Positions 1-8,094 of a DNA stretch of 64,000 nt are shown one piece after another. The notes under the pieces are model-generated. The model saw only the letters and a program-made list of their open reading frames with translations. It was not told where the DNA came from and ran no database searches. How positions within the stretch are numbered: the stretch's first letter is position 1; every line of letters starts with the position of its first letter. The stretch covers positions 186,001 to 250,000 of the forward strand of contig NZ_RBZM01000008.1 of assembly GCF_003628305.1 (NCBI RefSeq), given 5' to 3'. The DNA is from Cohnella endophytica (GTDB taxonomy: Bacteria; Bacillota; Bacilli; Paenibacillales; Paenibacillaceae). The translations under genes were made by a program, and so were the position numbers.

Positions 1-899
1 CGCAACGGACTTCGGGTAAACAGCAGCGTGCCGGCCGCCGCGGCCACGCCCCAGCGACCGGCACGCTCGCTGTAGGCTTGAATGTCGGGAGAAAGCGGCT
101 GAGAACCTGCTTCGGTTAGTCCGTTTCGGCTGCGTCTCCAGCTTACGTATTGGAGGAGGCTTATGGCGCCCAGAACGACCAGGTTCTCCCGAATCAGCGC
201 AAGTCCTAGCGCGGCGGAGCCCAGAATCAAGTCGGGACTTAGCTTGCCTTGCTCAGTGAGACGGGTGAAACCCCTTCGGAGGAAGGGGTATCCGGTTACG
301 ACCGCGAGCAGCCCGGACATGTAGAAAGGAACCGGGCTTTGGGCCAATGCCGACCTGCCGAAGATCAACTGTTTGGCTCCAAGCAGTAGAAGTCCGCTCA
401 TCGCAAGCGTAAGCGGAAGGGGGACGCCAGGCGGCGAAGCGGTTCGCGGATGGAGCGAAGCTGGCAGCATGCTCGGAGCTACGGACGCATCTCTTGAGTT
501 CTGTATGTCATAAGTATAGGCCGGCAGTTGCGGAGGCGGCTCCCGGGTCTCTAAGGAGGCGGCAGCTTCGGCGCGTTCAACCGGTTCGGCAATTTCCGCT
601 GCGGGCGTGTTCCGAGGAGCTTGGATATGTGTTTTATCGCGATCCAGTCCGGCGTATTTGCTCTCCAATAGCGCGATTTGCTGGAGGAGCTGATGCTCGG
701 ATGTTCGTCGTTCGTCATAAACGAGGAATATTCGGCCGGTAATCGCGGATGCTTCAGCTTTAGTGACGCCCGCCAGGAGCGTTAGATCCCGGCGCAAAGA
801 CAATTCTGTCGGCGTACTGCGCAGCAGACCGGCGAATTCCCAGCGAATACGTCCCGGCAATAAACGGATAAACCTGCTGCGAGGGGCGGTAATCGACAT
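1..899 (-). CDS. HMA_2-domain / heavy-metal P-type ATPase-like membrane protein, N-terminal part (cut by window edge)
   Basis: The reading frame starts at an ATG at 899 behind the ribosome site AAAGGAG and stays open to the window edge, so about 299 residues are visible. Residues near 10-70 (PGRIRWEFAGLLRS, then a VYDE strand) resemble the degenerate HMA_2 metal-binding fold, but no CxxC metal motif is present. A Pro/Ala/Glu-rich linker follows, then hydrophobic segments (LAMSGLLLLGA, SGLLAVVTGYPFLRRG, LILGSAALGLALI) like the first membrane helices of metal-transporting P-type ATPases. The phosphorylation DKTG loop and nucleotide domain would lie outside the window, so transport activity cannot be confirmed. 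It is divergent from two small membrane-associated genes starting at 1055. Confidence 0.6.
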   Translation of the reverse strand, partial: MSITAPRSRFIRLLPGRIRWEFAGLLRSTPTELSLRRDLTLLAGVTKAEASAITGRIFLVYDERRTSEHQLLQQIALLESKYAGLDRDKTHIQAPRNTPAAEIAEPVERAEAAASLETREPPPQLPAYTYDIQNSRDASVAPSMLPASLHPRTASPPGVPLPLTLAMSGLLLLGAKQLIFGRSALAQSPVPFYMSGLLAVVTGYPFLRRGFTRLTEQGKLSPDLILGSAALGLALIRENLVVLGAISLLQYVSWRRSRNGLTEAGSQPLSPDIQAYSERAGRWGVAAAAGTLLFTRSPL

Positions 900-1054
900 G
901 AAGTGACTCCTTTCGGGAATAGCTGCGATTTTTAACATAAAAAGTAGTATATACAGGATGAACTTGGTTATTCGTCTAAGCCTTACGCATAAGCCGCCGC
1001 GCTTTGAGGGATAATCTTATCTATTAAATGGATCAATCAGGGAGAGTGCTGCTC

Positions 1055-1282
1055 ATGATAAAGTCACGAATAGGTTTGATGTTGGGCGCGGCGGCTTTAT
1101 TGTTGGTTTTGTCGCCGGAAGCCAGAAAAGCCGTCAGAAGGTGGGCGGTCAAGGGAACGGAGACCGTGCTCGATTTATCCGAAATAGCCAAGGATACGGG
1201 TACCGCGGCGCAAAGCAAGCTGAAATCTCTGATCGCTCACGGCGATGAAATAATTCCCAGCGGCACCGACCGACACCACTAA
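1055..1282 (+). CDS. small single-pass membrane protein, function unknown
   Basis: A 75-residue protein. I chose the ATG at 1055 rather than an earlier one at 1028 because AGGGAGAG lies 8 bases upstream of it. The N-terminus (residues about 5-20, rich in Leu/Ala/Gly) is a membrane helix. The rest is charged and helical with an Arg/Lys patch just after the helix, suggesting a positive-inside anchor with a cytoplasmic tail. It lies 75 bases upstream of a glycine-zipper gene and diverges from a P-type-ATPase-like gene. Small YtxH-like or accessory proteins occur beside such ATPases, but I do not recognise a specific family. Confidence 0.55.
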   Translation: MIKSRIGLMLGAAALLLVLSPEARKAVRRWAVKGTETVLDLSEIAKDTGTAAQSKLKSLIAHGDEIIPSGTDRHH

Positions 1283-1356
1283 AGGAAATCGGGGCACAAT
1301 CTGAAACGACCGCGAAATGCGGTTAACAAAAAGGAGGTAAGAAAGGAGGGTTAGGT

Positions 1357-1698
1357 ATGTTCCAAGGCGGCTCATTATGGGCAGGCCTTCTCTCGGGAGG
1401 CATGTCGCAGTTTCAAGATACCAGAAACTTGCGGCAAGGGCAGATCGGGAAGAGGGAGTATACGAAGCAAACCGTAGAGAACGCAACCGGAGCGGTCGGC
1501 GTAATGGCCGGCGTGGAATACGGGGCGGTGTTGGGAAGCGCGGTACTGCCAGGCGTAGGTACCGTGGCCGGAGCGATGCTCGGAGGCGTGCTTGGGGACA
1601 GGCTCGGCCGAATGTTGGGCGGGCAGGCGGGCAATATGTTAGTTCAAAACCCGTTGGTTAATAAAGTAGTCGAGCCGATGGAAGAGATCATCCAATAA
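1357..1698 (+). CDS. glycine-zipper domain protein
   Basis: A 113-residue protein with a very strong ribosome site (two AGGAGG-like blocks just upstream of ATG 1357). Residues about 50-95 carry repeated GxxxG spacing (for example VLGSAVLPGVGTVAGAMLGG, then GDRLGRMLGG), the signature of a glycine-zipper membrane-inserting hairpin. There is no Sec signal peptide. The preceding 50 residues are polar with a QGQIGKREYTKQT stretch. Glycine-zipper proteins associate with or insert into membranes, but the precise role here is unknown. It shares a transcription unit with the small membrane gene before it and is followed by a clear intrinsic terminator. Confidence 0.6.
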   Translation: MFQGGSLWAGLLSGGMSQFQDTRNLRQGQIGKREYTKQTVENATGAVGVMAGVEYGAVLGSAVLPGVGTVAGAMLGGVLGDRLGRMLGGQAGNMLVQNPLVNKVVEPMEEIIQ

Positions 1699-1703
1699 TG
1701 AAG

Positions 1704-1735
1704 AAAGGCGGGAGCTTAAACCCGCCTTTTTCTTT
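1704..1735 (+). terminator. intrinsic terminator after the glycine-zipper gene
   Basis: The arms AAAGGCGGG (1704-1712) and CCCGCCTTT (1721-1729) form a perfect 9-bp stem followed by a T-rich run. Confidence 0.85.
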
Positions 1736-1747
1736 GTACATAACGGA

Positions 1748-1762
1748 TTGCAAACGAAGCGG
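1748..1762 (+). promoter_or_regulatory. possible cre (CcpA) site upstream of the GH3 gene
   Basis: The sequence TTGCAAACGAAGCGG fits the catabolite-responsive consensus WTGNAANCGNWNNCW except at the last two conserved positions. It lies 74 bases before the start of a glycosidase gene, a sensible place for carbon control. Two mismatches make this weak. Confidence 0.25.
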
Positions 1763-1835
1763 ATTTTGCTTTTGTAGAAGCGGTACTTGTATATTTATAA
1801 GGAATACATGGAACTGACAACCGGGAGGAAATAAA

Positions 1836-4622
1836 TTGAGTACACAGAGTATTGGAGTTCCATTAGAAGGTTTTGCCGATTTTAGCCGAACGGTAGCCTC
1901 GGAAGGCGCGGTGCTGCTAAAGAACGACGATCAGGTGCTTCCGCTTCGAAACGGCGATAACGTTGCCGTCTTCGGCAGAACCCAAGTTAATTACTACCGC
2001 AGCGGTACGGGTTCGGGCGGGAGCGTCCATGTTTCTTATACGACCAACTTATTGGACGGACTACGCGGTAAAAAGAACTTTAAGGTCAACGAACGACTGG
2101 CGGCCGTCTATGAACAGTGGATAGAACAAAATCCATTCGATAATGGCGGAGGCGGTTGGGCCGCAGAGCCGTGGCACCAGAAGGAAATGCCTTTATCTGA
2201 TGAACTGGTGTCGGAGGCAAGAGGCATATCGAACAAGGCGATCGTCGTGATTGGACGAACGGCGGGAGAAGACCAGGATAATGCAGACGAGCCGGGAAGC
2301 TACCGATTAACGGCGGAAGAAAAAGCGATGCTGAAGCAAGTGACGGCCTATTTTGAACAAACCGTTATCGTGCTGAACGTATCGAATATTATGGATATGA
2401 GCTGGTTGAACGACGATAGCTATTCGCACCCGATTACTTGCGCCATCTATTCTTGGCATGGCGGCATGGAAGGCGGAAACGCGATTGCCGACGTGCTGTC
2501 CGGAGAGGTGACGCCGAGCGGCAAATTGACCGACACGATCGCTTATTCCATCGAGGATTATCCATCGACCCGCAATTACGGCAATGAATTCAAGAACTTA
2601 TATCAGGAAGACATCTATGTAGGCTATCGTTATTTCGAGACGTTCTGCCCGGATAAGGTTCAGTTTGAATTCGGATTCGGTTTATCTTACACCTCGTTTA
2701 AGATCGATCCCAAGGAAGCCAAGCTGACCGTCGCAGAGGGAGAAGAATACGTTGAAATCGACGTAACCGTAACCAATACGGGATCCGCCTTCGCGGGAAA
2801 AGAGGTCGTACAGGTTTATTACGAAGCTCCTCAAGGAAAACTGGGTCAGCCGGCTAAAGCACTGGCGGCTTTCGGGAAAACGAAAGTCCTTCAGCCGGGA
2901 GAATCTCAGCTTCTTACCGTGCGCTTCCCCGTTCATTCTATGGCGTCCTATGATGACGCCGGAGTGACGGGACATCCTTCCGCCTATGTACTGGAAGCCG
3001 GGACGTACCGCCTATATGCGGGAACTAGCGTCAAGAATCTGACGGAAATAGGCGTCCAAGGACAAAGCGGTTACGTCGTGGAGGACGTTCGAGTCGTGGA
3101 GCAACTGCAAGAGGCGATGGCGCCGACGGAAGGCTTTGCGAGAATGAAGCCTGGCGCTCGGAAGGATGACGGTTCGTATGAACTGATCTTCGCGGACGTA
3201 CCGATGCGCAAGGTTTCCATGGCGGAACGGATCGATGCAAATCTGCCGCGCACCTTGGAACAGACCGGCGATCAAGGCTACAAGCTAAGGGATGTATACG
3301 AGGGCAAAGTCGGCATGGAAGCCTTTATCGCCCAGCTTAGCGATCAGGATCTGGCCGTAATCGTCAGAGGAGAAGGCATGAGCAGCCCACGCGTCACGCC
3401 GGGTACGGCTTCCGCTTTCGGCGGGGTAAGCGACGGCTTGTTCGACTATGGGATTCCTGTTGCTTGTACGGCTGACGGACCTTCCGGGATTCGGATGGAC
3501 AGCGGTCATAAAGCAACGCAGGTTTCCATCGGAACCTTGCTCGCGGCAACGTGGAACTCGGAACTGGTCGAGGAGCTTTATGTCTTGGAAGGCAAGGAGT
3601 TGCTAAGTAACCAGATCGATGCTTTGCTGGGACCTGGCTTGAATATTCGCCGCAGTCCGCTGAACGGGCGCAACTTCGAGTATTTCTCGGAAGATCCGCT
3701 CGTATCCGGAGTATTTGCCGCCGCATGTACGCGAGGCATTATGAAGGGCGGCTCTAACGCCACGCTGAAGCATTTCGCCTGCAACAACCAGGAGAAGCAT
3801 CGGAGCAAGGTCGATGCCGTCGTGTCCGAACGCGCTCTTCGGGAGATATATTTGAAAGGTTTTGAAATCGCGGTGAAGCAGGGCGGCGCGAATTCGATCA
3901 TGACTTCCTATAATCCCATCAACGGGCATTGGGCGGCTTCCAATTATGATCTGAATACGACGATTCTTCGCGGGGAATGGGGCTTTAAGGGCATCGTCAT
4001 GACGGACTGGTGGGCCGTTATGAACGACGTGGTCCAAGGCGGCCCCGCGGATCGGAAATATACGAACTGGATGGTCCGCGCGCAAAACGATCTTTATATG
4101 GTGGTCATGAACTACGGCGCGGAAACGAATGCGTGGGACGACAATACCCTGGACTCCCTTGCGAACGGTACCTTGACTCGCGGAGAACTGCAACGAAGCG
4201 CTATCAACATCTGCGAGTTCCTGATGCGCGCGCCGGTATTTTCCAGGAAACAGGCGGTTGAAGAGGCGGTCGGAACGTTCAAAGCGAATCCATCGCTCTC
4301 GACGGAGCAAGCGCAAGCGTTATCCGCGAACGCACAGGTGAAGGCTGCCGCGAACGGATCGATTGTCTTCAATGCGGATCAGGCCGGCGAGTACCGGATC
4401 AACGTGCGAGTCATGTCCCCCGAATCCGAACTTGCGCAAAGCGCGTGCAACGTCACGCTGAACGATCAACCGATGACAACCATTCAAACGAATGGCACCG
4501 ACGGTAGATGGATCAAGCAGAAGCTGGTCAAAATCGAATTGGAAGCCGGTCTGTACGAGTTGAAGCTGGATTTCGTTAAACCTGGCTTGCAGATCGATTG
4601 GATCGAATTCAAACGGATTTAA
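1836..4622 (+). CDS. glycoside hydrolase family 3 with inverted domain order (beta-glucosidase-like)
   Basis: A 928-residue cytoplasmic glycosidase (no signal peptide) starting at TTG 1836 behind GGGAGGAA. The domain order is reversed compared with most GH3 enzymes. The GH3 C-terminal alpha/beta sandwich comes first (residues about 10-255, with LLKNDDQVLPL and the GRTAGEDQD stretch that may hold the acid/base Glu near residue 145). An Fn3-like domain follows (about 255-410), then the TIM-barrel domain (about 480-800). Its nucleophile is Asp724 in IVMTDWW, with KHFACNNQE and DGPSGIRMDSG also recognisable. A beta-sandwich tail (about 850-928, ending DWIEFKRI) looks like a carbohydrate-binding module. 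Ruminococcus albus and Butyrivibrio beta-glucosidases share this inverted order. The gene is monocistronic. Substrate unknown. Confidence 0.88.
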   Translation: MSTQSIGVPLEGFADFSRTVASEGAVLLKNDDQVLPLRNGDNVAVFGRTQVNYYRSGTGSGGSVHVSYTTNLLDGLRGKKNFKVNERLAAVYEQWIEQNPFDNGGGGWAAEPWHQKEMPLSDELVSEARGISNKAIVVIGRTAGEDQDNADEPGSYRLTAEEKAMLKQVTAYFEQTVIVLNVSNIMDMSWLNDDSYSHPITCAIYSWHGGMEGGNAIADVLSGEVTPSGKLTDTIAYSIEDYPSTRNYGNEFKNLYQEDIYVGYRYFETFCPDKVQFEFGFGLSYTSFKIDPKEAKLTVAEGEEYVEIDVTVTNTGSAFAGKEVVQVYYEAPQGKLGQPAKALAAFGKTKVLQPGESQLLTVRFPVHSMASYDDAGVTGHPSAYVLEAGTYRLYAGTSVKNLTEIGVQGQSGYVVEDVRVVEQLQEAMAPTEGFARMKPGARKDDGSYELIFADVPMRKVSMAERIDANLPRTLEQTGDQGYKLRDVYEGKVGMEAFIAQLSDQDLAVIVRGEGMSSPRVTPGTASAFGGVSDGLFDYGIPVACTADGPSGIRMDSGHKATQVSIGTLLAATWNSELVEELYVLEGKELLSNQIDALLGPGLNIRRSPLNGRNFEYFSEDPLVSGVFAAACTRGIMKGGSNATLKHFACNNQEKHRSKVDAVVSERALREIYLKGFEIAVKQGGANSIMTSYNPINGHWAASNYDLNTTILRGEWGFKGIVMTDWWAVMNDVVQGGPADRKYTNWMVRAQNDLYMVVMNYGAETNAWDDNTLDSLANGTLTRGELQRSAINICEFLMRAPVFSRKQAVEEAVGTFKANPSLSTEQAQALSANAQVKAAANGSIVFNADQAGEYRINVRVMSPESELAQSACNVTLNDQPMTTIQTNGTDGRWIKQKLVKIELEAGLYELKLDFVKPGLQIDWIEFKRI

Positions 4623-4654
4623 GTATGATATCGGACGAATGAATCCCACATCTG

Positions 4655-4700
4655 CCCGAACCTGCGAAGGGGCTTCCCCGCGCAGGTTCGGGTTTTTTTT
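4655..4700 (+). terminator. strong intrinsic terminator after the GH3 gene
   Basis: CCCGAACCTGCG (4655-4666) pairs perfectly with CGCAGGTTCGGG (4681-4692), followed by eight T residues. Confidence 0.92.
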
Positions 4701-4732
4701 CGTGGGCGGAAAGATGATCTTATATTAAGTCG

Positions 4733-4748
4733 ACACTTAATTAAGTGT
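4733..4748 (+). promoter_or_regulatory. 16-bp palindromic operator in the ArsR-family promoter
   Basis: ACACTTAATTAAGTGT is a perfect palindrome overlapping the promoter of the following regulator gene. A further half-site ATTAAGT lies at 4724-4730. A -10-like TATGCT (4749-4754) begins immediately downstream of it. ArsR-type repressors bind such AT-rich dyads, so negative autoregulation is the likely role. Confidence 0.6.
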
Positions 4749-4764
4749 ATGCTAAATTAAATTC

Positions 4765-5085
4765 ATGATAGATAAAGCCATTCAAGCCATAACCGAACCT
4801 AGGCGCAGAGACATTTTACATCTCGTCCGCGAGGGGGAATTGACCTCCAGCGCCATTGCGTCGCATTTCGATATTTCGGCGCCGGCGATTTCGCAACATC
4901 TTAAAGTTCTAGAGGAAGCGGGACTCGTAGTCGTGAGGCGGGCGGGTACCAAACGATTCTATGGGATTAGGAGGGAAGGGTTCGCCGAGTTGATGCATTA
5001 TATCGAGAGCTTCTGGGATGATAGCTTGATGCGGTTAAAGAAAGCAGCGGAAGAGGAGGAACGGAGAAAACATGACTTCAATTAG
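4765..5085 (+). CDS. ArsR-family winged-helix transcriptional regulator
   Basis: A 106-residue regulator with the ArsR/SmtB helix-turn-helix (residues about 8-75; ISAPAISQHLKVLEEAGLV is the recognition helix and wing entry). No cysteine or histidine metal site is evident. It therefore resembles the non-metal ArsR proteins that are translationally coupled to AHSA1/SRPBCC genes. The last 14 bases overlap the next gene. No ribosome site precedes ATG 4765, and a -10-like TATGCT lies only 10 bases upstream, so the message may be leaderless. A perfect palindrome in the promoter suggests autorepression. The ligand is unknown. Confidence 0.88.
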   Translation: MIDKAIQAITEPRRRDILHLVREGELTSSAIASHFDISAPAISQHLKVLEEAGLVVVRRAGTKRFYGIRREGFAELMHYIESFWDDSLMRLKKAAEEEERRKHDFN

Positions 5086-5527
5086 CAGTAACTCAGTCAA
5101 GAAAGAGATTTTTATTGAATGCCATCCGGAAACATTGTTCTCGTTTTTTACCGATCCCGACAAATTAGTTCGTTGGATGGGGCGACATATCTTGCTGGAT
5201 CCGAGTATCGGAGGCAAATATCGCATTGATGTTAACGGGAGCGACATTGCGATGGGCGAATATAAGGAAATTATTCCGCACGAGAAGATCGTCATGACAT
5301 GGGGATGGGAGAAGTCGAAGACGGTACCTCCCGGATCCAGTACGGTTGAATTCAGGCTAATCCCTCAAGATAAGGGGACGCTTTTATTTATGACCCACTA
5401 CGATCTGCCGGAATCGGAAGTTGCCTCGCATATCCAAGGTTGGTCGCATTATATGCCTCGCCTGCAATCGATCGCGCAAGGTCAGGATCCGGGCGTAGAT
5501 CCGTGGTCGGTACAAGCTATGCATTAG
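5072..5527 (+). CDS. AHSA1/SRPBCC-family protein coupled to ArsR
   Basis: A 151-residue START-like (SRPBCC) protein of the Aha1-C-terminal-like group. It has the typical opening (KEIFIECHPETLFSFFTDP), the DPSIGGKYRIDVNG strand pair, GEYKEIIPHEKIVMTWGWE and the closing helix HIQGWSHYMPRLQSI. Such folds form a hydrophobic ligand cavity. Their substrates in bacteria are mostly unknown, and they are often fused or coupled to ArsR regulators as here. The start ATG 5072 lies inside the end of the ArsR gene behind GAGGAGG. A terminator hairpin follows at 5571. Confidence 0.85.
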   Translation: MTSISSNSVKKEIFIECHPETLFSFFTDPDKLVRWMGRHILLDPSIGGKYRIDVNGSDIAMGEYKEIIPHEKIVMTWGWEKSKTVPPGSSTVEFRLIPQDKGTLLFMTHYDLPESEVASHIQGWSHYMPRLQSIAQGQDPGVDPWSVQAMH

Positions 5528-5570
5528 CGTTCAAGTTGGTTGTTATTCGCCGCTTATTTAAGTGAAGAGG

Positions 5571-5600
5571 CGCGCGCATTTTGTGCGCGCTTTTCATTTT
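5571..5600 (+). terminator. probable terminator after the ArsR-AHSA1 pair
   Basis: A GC-rich hairpin, GCGCGCA with TGCGCGC around a short T-rich loop, is followed by TTTTCATTTTT. Confidence 0.7.
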
Positions 5601-5618
5601 TCATTGGAGGTATCGGAG

Positions 5619-6071
5619 ATGGTAGATGTTTTAACTGAAATAAGAATAAATTGTCCTCGCGATAAGGTCTCGGAATATGCGGCTAATCCTGACAATGCGC
5701 CCGAATGGTACGTCAATATTAACTCGGCGCAATGGCAAACGCCCAAGCCTCTCAAGGTGGGGACTAAAGTGGCATTCAAAGCTGCATTTCTCGGCAAACA
5801 ACTTTCCTATGTGTATCAAATCGCCGAATATACTCCCGGAGAAAAGCTCGTAATGAGAACGGCCGATGGTCCCTTTCCCATGGAAACGACATACACTTGG
5901 GAATCCGCGGATGAACAATCCACTCGGATGACTCTACGAAATAAAGGGGATCCTACCGGGTTCTCGATCGTATTTTCTCCTATTATGTCGTTAATGATGA
6001 AGAGGGCAAACAATAAGGATTTGAAAAAAATCAAGTCTTTACTCGAAAACGATCATGGTAAATCCATTTAA
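5619..6071 (+). CDS. SRPBCC-family (polyketide-cyclase/START-like) protein
   Basis: A 150-residue protein. The ATG at 5619 has TTGGAGG a few bases upstream. An in-frame start at 5562 would run through a terminator hairpin and was discarded. The N-terminus (MVDVLTEIRINCPRDKVSEYAANPDNAPEW) followed by VGTKVAFKAAFLGKQLSY and a final amphipathic helix ending MMKRANNKDLKKIKSLLEN is characteristic of the SRPBCC ligand-binding fold. It lies downstream of a related AHSA1 protein but behind its terminator, so it may be separately transcribed or expressed by read-through. Ligand unknown. Confidence 0.8.
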   Translation: MVDVLTEIRINCPRDKVSEYAANPDNAPEWYVNINSAQWQTPKPLKVGTKVAFKAAFLGKQLSYVYQIAEYTPGEKLVMRTADGPFPMETTYTWESADEQSTRMTLRNKGDPTGFSIVFSPIMSLMMKRANNKDLKKIKSLLENDHGKSI

Positions 6072-6185
6072 CTTGCGATGACATCGAACCTTCATCCCTT
6101 TTGCGCACGCGGATTCGTTGCCTTCAAGATCCCCAAAAAATACGGATGTTTCCCGAAAAATAAGGAACTTATAAAGGGGTTAATT

Positions 6186-6213
6186 TTGGTTTAGAATAGG
6201 AATTGGATATTGT
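6186..6213 (+). promoter_or_regulatory. possible sigma-A promoter for the sensor-kinase operon
   Basis: TTGGTT (6186-6191) and TATTGT (6208-6213) are spaced by 16 bases, about 100 bases before the kinase gene. The hairpin-forming AGGAGTTACTCC lies just after. The elements are weak. Confidence 0.35.
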
Positions 6214-6312
6214 AGGCTTCAGGAGTTACTCCCTAGCCCTCCGATCGAATGATGCGGCGGCTTAGGGATTTTTGTTTTATCGGCAACAAGCTTCACGCTA
6301 ATATAAAGGACG

Positions 6313-8091
6313 ATGGCGATGGCAAAACGGTTGGTGCAATGGTTATCTTTTTATCGCTCCCCCAAAATTCGGAGCCGCTTCTTGTTCGCCATGATCGTCG
6401 TCTCTCTTCCGCCTTTGTTCTTATTAGGCTATATTTCGTTTAACATCGCTAAGAACACGCTAGTTCAGAATCATGTTCAGACGATCCAAGGTCATTTGAA
6501 GACCTCAAGCGAAATGGCGGATCTGCTGCTTCGGAACATGATCAATATGAACCGGATTATTTTATCCAATGACGAATTACGGCAAGAGCTTTATTTAAGC
6601 GGAGTCGCCAAGGATACCGATCCTGCCGTTATCGATTTGAGAACGGCCAATTTGCTGCAAAATATCGTCGTCTCTAATTTGTTCGATACGCAAAATATAG
6701 AATCCATCTGTCTATTCGATAAAAACTTCAGATCCGTTTGTTATGGTCGGTCGGAGCAAGCGGGAAAGTACGGCGCGGATGATACGCGAGGGTTAATCGC
6801 CGACACGGACTGGTTTACGAAGAGCTTGTCCGCTAAGGGCAAGGAAGTATTTTTCGGCTATAACGTGCTCGAAGAAACGACAAAGAGCGATTCCTTCTCC
6901 AGCGTGAAGGTGTTGCGGGACCCGAACCATTTAAGCGGGCAAATGATCGGAATTCTCGTTATTAATATTAAGAAATCGATTTTCCGGGAATCCGTCAATG
7001 AAACCGACGAGAGCGGATTTCTGGTGCTTGAACCCCGAAGCACGGAGCAGTTGGTCGTGTACGACTATCATCCGGAATTAACTTCGGGCATCGGACTCGG
7101 CTCTACTTTGGAAGAGACATTCAGGAAGATGCAAGAAGCCGGATATCTCTATAGCCAGTATAAGAATGCAACAAGCGGCTGGACGTTCGTTCATTTCGTA
7201 AAGACGAAGACGCTATTGAAGCAGTCCGACCGTATTGGAACGATTACGATGCTCATTGCCGTGCTTATGGCAGGCATCGCCTTGGCGGTCTCCTATTTCG
7301 TATCCGGTACGATCACGCGTCCGTTGCTGCAATTAAAGAAATTGATCGTGGATTGGGCGAAGGGACATCAAACAGGGGAACCGAATGAATCGTTCGTCGC
7401 GGACGAAGTCGGCGTAATCGGGCAAACGTTTCAAAGAATGACGTTGGAAAACCAGTTGCTCAGCGAGAGACTTCTTCAATCCCAGCTTAAAGAAAGGGAA
7501 GCGGAGCTTCGATCGTTGCAGGCCCAGATCAAGCCTCATTTTCTGTATAACACGTTGGACTCCATCTATTGGATGTCCTTGCTCGAGGAGAAGGCCGATA
7601 TCGCGCAGATGGCGCTTTCGCTGTCGGAAAGTTTCAAGCTGAGTCTGAACAAAGGAAAAGAATTAATTCCCGTGTTCAAGGAACTTAAGCATATCGAGCA
7701 CTATATGATCATTCATAATTTACGTTACGACAATCGGTTTCATTATCGCGTGGATGTCGATCCAACCATCATGAGCTATGAAATTCTGAAGCTGATGCTG
7801 CAGCCGCTCGTCGAAAATGCGATCTATCATGGACTCGAGCCGAAGGTCGGAGAAGGTACCATTCGATTGAGCGGACGAAAAGACGGCGACTTTCTCGTAT
7901 TCACGGTAACCGATGACGGCGTCGGTATGGCAAATATCGGTCAGACGGAGCAGGGCTACGGCATGCGGAACGTTCGCGAGAGGCTGACGCTTTTTTACGG
8001 GGCCCGAAGCGCGTTTACGATTACGAGCAAGCCGAACGAGGGAACGTCGATCGAACTCCGGTTTCCGTTCGAGGAGAAAGAGAGGGAATAA
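6313..8091 (+). CDS. YesM-type sensor histidine kinase
   Basis: A 592-residue membrane kinase. A first membrane helix (about residues 20-45) precedes an extracellular Cache-like sensor region (about 45-305). A second helix (about 310-332), a HAMP linker and the His_kinase (LytS/YesM) domain follow, with the phosphoacceptor His in LQAQIKPHFLYNTLDS, and then a HATPase_c domain (N box LVENAIYHGLEPK, G boxes DDGVGM and GYGMRNVRERL). Two in-frame ATGs (6313, 6319) sit behind AAAGGA, and the second has better spacing. It is followed after 3 bases by its response regulator. Such systems sense extracellular oligosaccharides, often through a binding protein, and switch on sugar ABC operons like the one downstream. 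Confidence 0.92.
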   Translation: MAMAKRLVQWLSFYRSPKIRSRFLFAMIVVSLPPLFLLGYISFNIAKNTLVQNHVQTIQGHLKTSSEMADLLLRNMINMNRIILSNDELRQELYLSGVAKDTDPAVIDLRTANLLQNIVVSNLFDTQNIESICLFDKNFRSVCYGRSEQAGKYGADDTRGLIADTDWFTKSLSAKGKEVFFGYNVLEETTKSDSFSSVKVLRDPNHLSGQMIGILVINIKKSIFRESVNETDESGFLVLEPRSTEQLVVYDYHPELTSGIGLGSTLEETFRKMQEAGYLYSQYKNATSGWTFVHFVKTKTLLKQSDRIGTITMLIAVLMAGIALAVSYFVSGTITRPLLQLKKLIVDWAKGHQTGEPNESFVADEVGVIGQTFQRMTLENQLLSERLLQSQLKEREAELRSLQAQIKPHFLYNTLDSIYWMSLLEEKADIAQMALSLSESFKLSLNKGKELIPVFKELKHIEHYMIIHNLRYDNRFHYRVDVDPTIMSYEILKLMLQPLVENAIYHGLEPKVGEGTIRLSGRKDGDFLVFTVTDDGVGMANIGQTEQGYGMRNVRERLTLFYGARSAFTITSKPNEGTSIELRFPFEEKERE

Positions 8092-8094
8092 CCG

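Noticed and set aside
3603..4316. 237-codon antisense frame within the GH3 gene
   Set aside because: Shadow of a gene with well-recognised catalytic motifs on the other strand. No ribosome site or recognisable domain.
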